DNA of 5,316 nt from Desulfurococcales archaeon ex4484_217_1 (GTDB lineage: Archaea; Thermoproteota; Thermoprotei_A; EX4484-217-1): positions 1 to 5,316 of the forward strand of contig NJED01000043.1 of NCBI GenBank assembly GCA_002254745.1. Reading direction: 5' to 3'. Both the position numbers and the translations under genes were made by a program. Position 1 is the first letter of the stretch, and each line of letters begins with the position of its first letter. This document shows, piece after piece, positions 1 through 4,942 of the stretch. The notes under the pieces were generated by a model that was not told the DNA's origin, did no database searches, and worked only from the letters and a program-made list of their open reading frames with translations.

Positions 1-746
1 ACTACACCAACATTATGATGATAAGCATAGTCTAGCAACCTAGCAAGTGCCTCAAGTCTTTTGATTTTAGCTTTACTCCTAGGAAATCCATGAGAAGTTA
101 CTTCTGGAAACCATTCAGTTTTGGCATCTCTTATCCTTCCAAACCCATCAACCACTACCATGTTTATCCTATCTGCATTCAAGTCAAAACCAGCAGTTAA
201 ACTGCCATTAGCACTTCCTTTACTAAAGTATTTGAGATACAAGTCAATAGGGATAGAAAGATGAAGGTATATTCTACTGTCTCTAAAAACTATTATCGCA
301 CCATAACTCGTTTTCTTCTCCTTAGCTAATTTAACGATTTCCTGAACTAATGGTAGATAATTCTTCCCAAACTGAACCTTAAAGAATAGCCACGTTCTAT
401 CATAAGGATATTTAATCTTGACTCTATCTGTTGCTTCAAGTCTTACATTCCTATTTCCAATCCTAGATGTTTCACCTTCACTTGCTATGAACAGTTTCTC
501 TACTTTAATATGTTGAGGATTACCTCCATTAAATCTACATCCTTCTACTATACTTTTTGCGACTTTGTATGCTGAATCACCATAACCCTTGTTAAGCATG
601 CCTCTTAACTCCTTTAGAAACTCGTTAGCCTTTATGCCTTTACTAATCATTCGTGTAGCATAGAGAACTGCTTTTCTGAAGTCATAAGATAATCTAACTA
701 GCTTCATGAAATCGTTAGGTGTTTGTGGAATGATTAATAACTTCAT
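1..746 (-). CDS. tnpB: TnpB-like (IS605 OrfB family) RNA-guided nuclease homologue, C-terminus cut by window edge
   Basis: My reverse-strand translation gives 248 complete codons with no stop, starting MKLLIIPQTPNDFMKLVRLS and running off the left edge. The N-terminal ~180 residues are a mixed helical/strand region. Then comes GFDLN with D188, followed by strands ending VVVDGFGRIRD and a helix rich in K/R/L (SKAKIKRLEALARLLDYAYH). This is the pattern of the RuvC-I segment of TnpB proteins, where that Asp is the first catalytic residue. The RuvC-II Glu, zinc finger and RuvC-III Asp would lie outside the window, so intactness is unknown. TnpB proteins of IS200/IS605-type elements are RNA-guided DNA nucleases using an omega-RNA; here this is known only from the family. 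The ATG overlaps the stop of the small upstream gene by four bases (ATGA), implying translational coupling. No TnpA or serine recombinase gene is visible. It could be a transposon gene or a domesticated copy. Confidence 0.8.
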   Translation of the reverse strand, partial: MKLLIIPQTPNDFMKLVRLSYDFRKAVLYATRMISKGIKANEFLKELRGMLNKGYGDSAYKVAKSIVEGCRFNGGNPQHIKVEKLFIASEGETSRIGNRNVRLEATDRVKIKYPYDRTWLFFKVQFGKNYLPLVQEIVKLAKEKKTSYGAIIVFRDSRIYLHLSIPIDLYLKYFSKGSANGSLTAGFDLNADRINMVVVDGFGRIRDAKTEWFPEVTSHGFPRSKAKIKRLEALARLLDYAYHHNVGV

Positions 747-895
747 TTGTCTGGTAGTGTAACACGTACTATTACCTCTTTACGGTGTAGATGCTTCATT
801 TTCTCACCAAGCTCTTTTGGAATGTAGATACAGAGTAAGCCATGACTAGCTCTAGAGATTTTAGCACGAAACACGTACTCCTCGGGCATACTCAT
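743..895 (-). CDS. Small AbrB-like (swapped-hairpin) DNA-binding protein, coupled to tnpB
   Basis: A 50-residue protein if started at the ATG at 895-893. Its core, AKISRASHGLLCIYIPKELG followed by a basic EVIVRVTLPDK strand, resembles the AbrB/MazE/SpoVT fold: a beta strand, a glycine turn, a strand ending I-P-K-E-L, then a short helix and a final strand. Such proteins are dimeric DNA-binding regulators or antitoxins. The open frame extends to an ATG at 946, but that upstream part (MYYVKIYKFFCR) lies over a TATA-like element at 923-933. The expected transcription start would fall near 900, so 895 (or the ATG at 889) is the more likely start, giving a nearly leaderless mRNA. The stop overlaps the tnpB start by four bases, so the two are almost certainly one operon. 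It may repress the cassette or act with TnpB; that role is inference. The family call rests on pattern resemblance only. Confidence 0.65.
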   Translation of the reverse strand: MSMPEEYVFRAKISRASHGLLCIYIPKELGEKMKHLHRKEVIVRVTLPDK

Positions 896-922
896 CCCTA
901 TGCAATACATTCTACAGAAAAA

Positions 923-933
923 CTTATAAATTT
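923..933 (-). promoter_or_regulatory. TATA-type promoter of the AbrB-tnpB cassette
   Basis: Read on the minus strand, AATTTATAAG sits inside a T/A-rich run. In archaea transcription begins about 25 bases downstream of the TATA centre, which here is near position 900, just before the ATG at 895. This supports the shorter start for the small gene and a leaderless or nearly leaderless transcript. Confidence 0.55.
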
Positions 934-980
934 TTACGTAGTACATAGTCTTGGAGTAAGGATGAACTCGATGATCTAAG

Positions 981-1068
981 TAAGGGGGACTCTTGATGAA
1001 CCGCTCTTCGCTGAGGGGGCACAGCTCCCGTAGGCGGGGAACAGGGGATAAAGAGCCGTGATGAACCT
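981..1068 (+). ncRNA. GC-rich foldable island, candidate structured RNA or transposon-end (omega-RNA-like) remnant
   Basis: This stretch is strikingly G/C-rich in an AT-rich window, which in hyperthermophiles often marks structured RNA. GCTCTT (1003-1008) can pair with AAGAGC (1051-1056), closing a domain. Inside it, GGGGGC (1015-1020) can pair with GCTCCC (1024-1029, one G-U), or alternatively CCCG (1027-1030) with CGGG (1035-1038) around a TAGG loop; the two inner helices exclude each other. TGATGAACC occurs twice (994-1002 and 1059-1067), flanking the paired domain. No good protein frame covers it. It lies between the TnpB cassette and trxB, so a TnpB guide-RNA scaffold, the relic 3' end of another tnpB copy on the plus strand, or an unrelated small RNA are all possible. 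The plus strand is chosen because its 3' side ends in GCCGTGATGAACC; strand and ends are uncertain. Confidence 0.35.
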
Positions 1069-1122
1069 AACCGTATCTGATATAGTTTGATATAAATTGA
1101 TAAATGAAGATACGGTTCAGGT
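1065..1122. repeat. Inverted repeat flanking the trxB TATA box
   Basis: AACCGTATCT (1069-1078) and AGATACGGTT (1108-1117) are perfect 10-bp inverted copies. Skipping one base (C1118), the match extends by ACCT (1065-1068) against AGGT (1119-1122), making 14 paired positions. The 29-base centre is pure A/T/G and contains the sequence GATATAAATT. The symmetry centre, near 1093, coincides with that TATA-like element. It could be a pair of operator half-sites or the subterminal hairpin of an insertion element. Confidence 0.7.
1088..1098 (+). promoter_or_regulatory. Probable TATA box of trxB
   Basis: TTGATATAAATTG matches an archaeal TATA element. Transcription would start near 1118-1122, leaving a leader of about 45 bases that includes the SD at 1155-1160. 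A second A/T-rich candidate, GGTTAAAAACTTAAACC (1127-1143), would start transcription at about 1160, too late to include the SD. It is therefore less likely to be the main promoter, although it is flanked by CGGTT/AACCG and may be an operator. Confidence 0.4.
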
Positions 1123-1154
1123 GAACGGTTAAAAACTTAAACCGCAGTGTTTTT

Positions 1155-1160
1155 AGGTGG
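1155..1160 (+). promoter_or_regulatory. Shine-Dalgarno site that sets the trxB start
   Basis: AGGTGG matches the archaeal anti-SD and ends five bases before the ATG at 1166. A GTG at 1157 is in frame but lies inside the SD itself, so ATG 1166 is preferred. Confidence 0.65.
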
Positions 1161-1165
1161 TTGAA

Positions 1166-2137
1166 ATGTCGTTGAGGATATCTTTTAAGGGCCTTGGGTT
1201 GGTTGAGAAGTCTAGGGAGAAAGAGTATGATGTTGTAATTGTAGGTGGAGGTCCGGCTGGAGTTGCTGCTGCAATATATTCTGCTAGGTACATGCTGAAA
1301 ACTCTGATTGTAACTAAGGAGAAGGGGGGTCAGCTGAATAAAATAGGTTATATTGAAAACTATCCTGGTATACGTAGGATAATGGGCCCTGAATTTATTG
1401 ATAAACTCTACGAACATTTAGAATATTATAAGGTCCCCGTAGTTATTGATGAAGTCGTTGATGTCAAGAGGAAAGGCGATGAAATGTTTGACGTACTTAC
1501 TTCTCTTGGGGAAAGGTTTACGTCGAAAACTGTTATTTTAGCTTTAGGTGTTGTGAAAAGAAAACTTGGTGTTCCTGGGGAAGAAGAGTTTCTAGGCAGA
1601 GGAGTTTCGTATTGTGCTCCATGCGATGCACCGCTATTTAGAGATAAAGTAGTAGCTGTTATTGGAGGCGGTGATAGCGCAGCTAGTGCAGCACTTCTCC
1701 TAACAGAGTATGCTAGGAAAGTCTACATAGTTCATAGAAGAGATAAGCTTAGAGCACAACCATTCTACATTAGGCAGCTTAAAGAGAATCCGAAAGTAGA
1801 ATTTATCCTCAACAGTAACGTTGCTGAAATAAGTGGTACAAAAACGGTAGAATGGATTAAAATCAGGGAAACAGGCAAGAAAATACCAGTAAATGGGGTG
1901 TTCATAGAGATTGGAGCTGATCCTCCAAGAAAATTCTTTGAAAAAATAGGCGTGGAAGTAGATGAGAAGGGATATGTGAAGGTTAGAAGAGATCAATCAA
2001 CAAATATACCGGGCATTTTCGCAGCCGGAGACTGCACCAATGCTGCAGGAGCGTTTAAACAAATAGTAGTGGCTGCAGCTCAAGGAGCTATAGCTGCGGA
2101 TTCAGCGTACAGGTTCATAGTTGAGAAGTTCAATTAA
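1166..2137 (+). CDS. trxB: Thioredoxin reductase, NADPH-type flavoprotein
   Basis: A 323-residue cytoplasmic flavoenzyme that would reduce thioredoxin or a glutaredoxin-like protein disulfide oxidoreductase using NAD(P)H. The FAD Rossmann motif is VVIVGGGPAG (G27, G29, G32). The redox centre is C150-A-P-C153-D154, the usual place for low-molecular-weight TrxR. The NAD(P)H motif is GGGDSA (167-172). HRRDKLR (190-196) matches the HRRxxxR signature that binds the 2'-phosphate of NADPH, so NADPH use is predicted; some archaeal homologues have lost it. The C-terminal FAD motif is AAGDC (286-290), followed by the usual helix ending IAADSAYRF. The length is normal for the family, with about 14 extra N-terminal residues compared with the E. 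coli enzyme. The gene is single, with its own promoter, and converges on feoA with 13 bases between the stops. No thioredoxin gene is visible nearby. Confidence 0.95.
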   Translation: MSLRISFKGLGLVEKSREKEYDVVIVGGGPAGVAAAIYSARYMLKTLIVTKEKGGQLNKIGYIENYPGIRRIMGPEFIDKLYEHLEYYKVPVVIDEVVDVKRKGDEMFDVLTSLGERFTSKTVILALGVVKRKLGVPGEEEFLGRGVSYCAPCDAPLFRDKVVAVIGGGDSAASAALLLTEYARKVYIVHRRDKLRAQPFYIRQLKENPKVEFILNSNVAEISGTKTVEWIKIRETGKKIPVNGVFIEIGADPPRKFFEKIGVEVDEKGYVKVRRDQSTNIPGIFAAGDCTNAAGAFKQIVVAAAQGAIAADSAYRFIVEKFN

Positions 2138-2150
2138 GAAATCGGGAAGC

Positions 2151-2396
2151 TTAAATAATTTCTACGAGAACCTTCATAGCCATACCCTTACCAATAGCAA
2201 CAGTTATGCCTCTAACATATAGGAGAATAGGTCCTACATCGTTCTTCAAAATCCTAACAATAGATCCGGGTGTTAAACCCATTTCTGCAAGTCTTCTTGC
2301 AGCACCGCGTCCAGCCATAATGCTGACAACTCTAACAGTGTAGCCTGCAGGAACGTGCGAGAGGGGGATAGGATGGCTTTTAGAAGTAGCCGCCAT
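2151..2396 (-). CDS. feoA: FeoA-domain protein (ferrous iron transport accessory or metal-regulator-like)
   Basis: An 81-residue basic protein made almost entirely of one FeoA SH3-like domain, from LSHVPAGYTVRVVSIMAG to the C-terminal strand KVLVEII. The diagnostic centre is GRGAARRLAEMGLTPGSIVR: the RL-x-x-MGL-x-PG signature shared by FeoA and the C-terminal domain of DtxR/MntR-type regulators. It is followed by the strand with GITVAIGKGMA. FeoA normally assists the FeoB Fe2+ permease at the inner face of the membrane. No feoB is in the window: trxB lies downstream, convergent, and the ATPase operon lies upstream, divergent. This is therefore an orphan FeoA within what can be seen. The start ATG at 2396-2394 is preceded by GGTAGG, a modest SD. 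The family assignment is firm; its partner here is unknown. Confidence 0.9.
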   Translation of the reverse strand: MAATSKSHPIPLSHVPAGYTVRVVSIMAGRGAARRLAEMGLTPGSIVRILKNDVGPILLYVRGITVAIGKGMAMKVLVEII

Positions 2397-2442
2397 AACC
2401 TACCACGCTTTTTCGCCTAGTCTAACATTGTTAAGGTAGCCG

Positions 2443-2452
2443 TATTTTAATT
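2443..2452 (-). promoter_or_regulatory. Possible TATA box of feoA
   Basis: On the minus strand AATTAAAATAC lies about 50 bases upstream of the feoA ATG. A start about 25 bases downstream would give a leader of roughly 25 bases containing the GGTAGG site. It is one half of a divergent promoter region shared with the atp operon (2397-2565). Confidence 0.35.
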
Positions 2453-2505
2453 TAGCGGAAACACTTTAAGACACAAAATCTAATGGTAGAAACTTTTATT
2501 TTGCA

Positions 2506-2515
2506 CTATAAACTT
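2506..2515 (+). promoter_or_regulatory. Probable TATA box of the atp operon
   Basis: CTATAAACTT is a good archaeal TATA element. A transcription start near 2533-2537 would give a leader of about 30 bases containing the SD AGGTG at 2553-2557. An alternative T-rich element lies at 2491-2501. Confidence 0.45.
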
Positions 2516-2552
2516 CCAACTATTCGACACATTATACCCGATAATGCTAACC

Positions 2553-2557
2553 AGGTG
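2553..2557 (+). promoter_or_regulatory. Shine-Dalgarno site supporting the TTG start of atpH
   Basis: AGGTG is followed by eight bases and then TTG at 2566. No in-frame ATG or GTG gives a full-length coiled coil, so this site decides the TTG start. Confidence 0.6.
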
Positions 2558-2565
2558 CCGACGTT

Positions 2566-2871
2566 TTGACAGCTCTTTCGGAAATAGAGGCAATAGAGAG
2601 GAAAGCAGAAGAAATAATTAATGAGGCGAAAAGAAAAGCAGAAGAACTTAAGAAAAGAGCTGAGGAGAAAGCTAGGGAAATACTTGAAGCACCATTGGAT
2701 CTAAGCGAAGCAAAAGCCCAAGCGGAATCGATAATTAGAGATGCTGAGGAACAAGCAAGGAGAATAGAGCATGAAACAAAATCCGAAATACAGAAGATAA
2801 TAAGTAAAGCTGAAGAGAAAAAACATGAAGTAATTAAGCTCATTATCAGCCGCGTTACGGGGACAGTGTAA
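2566..2871 (+). CDS. atpH: A/V-type ATP synthase subunit H (peripheral stalk, subunit G/AhaH family)
   Basis: A 101-residue, highly charged K/E/A-rich protein with no hydrophobic segment, predicted to be one long coiled coil broken near residues 43-48 (EAPLDL). The first half (IEAIERKAEEIINEAKRKAE) and the second half (QAESIIRDAEEQARRIEHET) show the regular Ile/Ala spacing of stalk coils. In archaeal A-type and bacterial V-type enzymes, H (G) pairs with subunit E to form the peripheral stalks that hold the A3B3 head against the rotating shaft. Length matches the family (about 100 aa). It starts with TTG behind a clear SD. Its TAA stop directly abuts the ATG of atpI (TAAATG), so the two are co-transcribed and probably translationally coupled. 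Because coiled coils are low in specificity, the call leans partly on its position before atpI. Confidence 0.85.
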   Translation: MTALSEIEAIERKAEEIINEAKRKAEELKKRAEEKAREILEAPLDLSEAKAQAESIIRDAEEQARRIEHETKSEIQKIISKAEEKKHEVIKLIISRVTGTV

Positions 2872-4875
2872 ATGGCCCTCAACGTCATTCTAAGCAAACC
2901 AGAGACCATGTTTAAAGCTAGAATAGTTAGTATAAAAGATGAAATAGATAAAGTACTATTAGCGCTACATGCAGCAGAAGCACTACATGTGAAAGAAGTT
3001 AAAGAACTGAGGCCAATAGAGAAAGAAATTGTTGAAAAAAAGAAAACCGAGTTAGAAGACTTACTTAAAATAGTTGACAGGTTCCTAGGCTACGTTAAGA
3101 AAGAACATGTTATTGAGGTTAAGGAGAAAATAGAACCATACACGATACCTGAACTTCTTGAAAAATACGGCGAACCTGTTAAGCAAATATTTTCTAAACT
3201 CCAAATTTTAGCTAAAAAACTAAGTAATACCGAGTCTCTTAAGGAGAAAACAAGTGAAACACTAAAATACTTAGAACTTATAGCTAAGAAGTTCCCTACG
3301 CTAAAACTAAGAGACATGAACTACGAAGGCGATGTAGTATTTTCGAAAACAATAGTTCTTCCCGTTGAAAGAGAAGAAGATTTCATGAAGAAAGTAGGCG
3401 GAATAGTACAGTTTATGGTTGAAGAACCAACCCCGGATATGCATGAAAAAGTCATCGTTATTGTTGGCTTGAAAAGAGATTTCCAACATGTAAAACCAGT
3501 GTTAAGGGATTTAAACATTAAAATAATAGATATACCTTCAGAAGTAAAGCCTCTAAGCGAATATGTTAAGGAACTTAAGGAGAAGCTGAAAGAGTATGAA
3601 AGCGAATACGTGGAAACATCTAAGGAGTTAGAAAAGCTAGTAGAGGAAAATCTAAACCAAGTAATTGTTTTAAGAATAATCCTTGAAAACGAAGTAGCAA
3701 AACTCTCGGTTCTAGAGAAAGCTGTTGGGGCAAAATACATAAGCGTCATAGAGGGATGGGTTCCTGAATCTCTAAGGAAGAAACTGCTTTATGAACTTCA
3801 TAACAATGTAAAATATTTCTACATCAGCTTCACAGAGCCATGTAAAGAGGAAATACCTCCAACTAAAATGAAGAACCTTAAAATACTCAACTATTTTGAA
3901 CCACTAGTTAAATTCTATGGTGTACCGAAATATACTGAATGGGATCCAACACCAATAGTTGCATATTCCTTCGCAGTATTCTTCGGAATAATGCTTGGCG
4001 ATGTGGTTTACGGTTTAGCCTTATTTTTAGCTGTAAGATACGTATTGGATAAGCTCGTTGAAAACCCCGAGTCAGAAAACTACTTGCTTTTCAAGAGAAT
4101 GTTGTATGTTTCATCGGCCGCTGCAGTTGTTGGCGGAATACTTTTTGGCTCATACATGGGGGACACATTTAGCAGAATAGGTATCAAAATACCCCCGTTA
4201 GCACCTGAGCTCATTAACCCTCTTAACCTAATCATAGCATCCATGATTATAGGCTTAGTCCACGTTAATGTTGCTCACTTCTTAGGGTTCATTAGAGCTA
4301 TAAAGGAGAGAGATAAGGTGATTATTGCAAATAAAATAGGCTTATTTCTAATACAAATATTCGGCATACCATATATTCTATACACTATGATAAACTACCC
4401 AATACTTCCAATACCTGGAGAAGCATATGAAAAACTTATTTATGGTGTTTTCGTAGGCATAGGTTTTCTAGCATATTCGCAGTTCCTAGCTATGAGATTC
4501 TTTGGTACGTTTATGTGGATCTTCGATATAACAGGTCTTCTAGGAGACGTAATGTCATATACTAGGCTTGCTGGCGTATCTTTGGCAACAGTGTATTTAG
4601 CTTCAAGCTTCAATCTAATGTGTGAAATGGTTATCAATGGAGTAAACTCCCTCGTACCGGGTATAATAGGCTTAGTACTTGGAGGAATAGCTGGAGCAGC
4701 AGTTTTCGGAATAGGTCATCTACTAAACTTCGTACTTGGAATAATAGGGCCGTTTATCCATGCTTTAAGACTGTGTTTCGTGGAATTCCTTCCAAAATTC
4801 TATGAGGGAGGAGGAGAAGAGTATTCACCATTAAAACTAATTATTAGAAGAAGATTGGTTATTAGGCCTAGTTAA
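2872..4875 (+). CDS. atpI: A/V-type ATP synthase subunit I (membrane stator a-subunit homologue)
   Basis: A 667-residue protein, normal for the family. Residues 1 to about 345 are the cytoplasmic arm that contacts the E/H stalks: a small N-terminal domain, two coiled-coil stretches (about 42-140 and 226-260) and the conserved EGWVP loop (294-298). Then come the family hallmarks PPTKMKN (329-335), FEPLVKFYG, DPTP (358-361) and FFGIMLGDVVYG (370-381). These lead into about eight membrane helices, roughly 361-381, 411-428, 452-475, 490-508, 522-540, 566-582, 590-615 and 617-640. R565 in SYTRLAGVSLA and R633 in HALRLCFVEFLPKFYEGGG match the two arginines that lie between the half-channels and face the rotor carboxylate (Vph1 R735 and R799). 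The ATG follows the atpH stop with no gap; a weak GGGGA SD sits at 2859-2863. No defect is seen; ion choice is set mainly by subunit K. Confidence 0.95.
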   Translation: MALNVILSKPETMFKARIVSIKDEIDKVLLALHAAEALHVKEVKELRPIEKEIVEKKKTELEDLLKIVDRFLGYVKKEHVIEVKEKIEPYTIPELLEKYGEPVKQIFSKLQILAKKLSNTESLKEKTSETLKYLELIAKKFPTLKLRDMNYEGDVVFSKTIVLPVEREEDFMKKVGGIVQFMVEEPTPDMHEKVIVIVGLKRDFQHVKPVLRDLNIKIIDIPSEVKPLSEYVKELKEKLKEYESEYVETSKELEKLVEENLNQVIVLRIILENEVAKLSVLEKAVGAKYISVIEGWVPESLRKKLLYELHNNVKYFYISFTEPCKEEIPPTKMKNLKILNYFEPLVKFYGVPKYTEWDPTPIVAYSFAVFFGIMLGDVVYGLALFLAVRYVLDKLVENPESENYLLFKRMLYVSSAAAVVGGILFGSYMGDTFSRIGIKIPPLAPELINPLNLIIASMIIGLVHVNVAHFLGFIRAIKERDKVIIANKIGLFLIQIFGIPYILYTMINYPILPIPGEAYEKLIYGVFVGIGFLAYSQFLAMRFFGTFMWIFDITGLLGDVMSYTRLAGVSLATVYLASSFNLMCEMVINGVNSLVPGIIGLVLGGIAGAAVFGIGHLLNFVLGIIGPFIHALRLCFVEFLPKFYEGGGEEYSPLKLIIRRRLVIRPS

Positions 4876-4882
4876 GGTTACA

Positions 4883-4911
4883 GATATTAATTAAGATAAG
4901 GTTAAAAAATA
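4883..4911 (+). promoter_or_regulatory. Possible internal promoter region ahead of atpK
   Basis: The 67-base gap between atpI and atpK is very A/T-rich, with two TATA-like elements: GATATTAATTAAG (4883-4893) and GTTAAAAAATATG (4901-4913). The first would start transcription near 4915 and keep the atpK SD. An internal promoter would suit the many copies of K needed per enzyme, but this is inference; the gap may simply be a linker in the operon mRNA. Confidence 0.25.
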
Positions 4912-4927
4912 TGTACACATGTATGTG

Positions 4928-4935
4928 AAGGAGGG
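4928..4935 (+). promoter_or_regulatory. Strong Shine-Dalgarno site of atpK
   Basis: AAGGAGGG, the strongest SD in the window, ends seven bases before the ATG at 4943. A GTG at 4925 is in frame but lies upstream of the SD, so the ATG is the start. Strong initiation fits the high copy number of the proteolipid. Confidence 0.7.
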
Positions 4936-4942
4936 TTTGAAA

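Noticed and set aside
1067..1417. Minus-strand open frame of 116 codons at the 5' end of trxB
   Set aside because: It lies antisense to a well-supported gene, has unpatterned Tyr/Asn/Ser-rich composition and no SD or promoter.
2135..2153. Bidirectional terminator between trxB and feoA
   Set aside because: The gap is only 13 bases, with no hairpin and no clear T-run on either strand, so no terminator can be supported.
2547..2909. Minus-strand open frame of 120 codons opposite atpH
   Set aside because: Its Ser/Ala/Leu-rich, membrane-like look is the mirror of the K/E/A-rich coiled coil of atpH on the other strand.
3090..3749. Several minus-strand open frames opposite atpI
   Set aside because: All are shadows of a continuous, well-conserved coding region; their Ser/Phe/Thr richness follows from the Glu/Lys codons of the sense strand.
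4911..4926. Palindromic ACATGT and near-repeat ATGTACACATGTATGT before atpK
   Set aside because: Too short and too A/T-biased to call an operator; it can arise by chance in such a linker.
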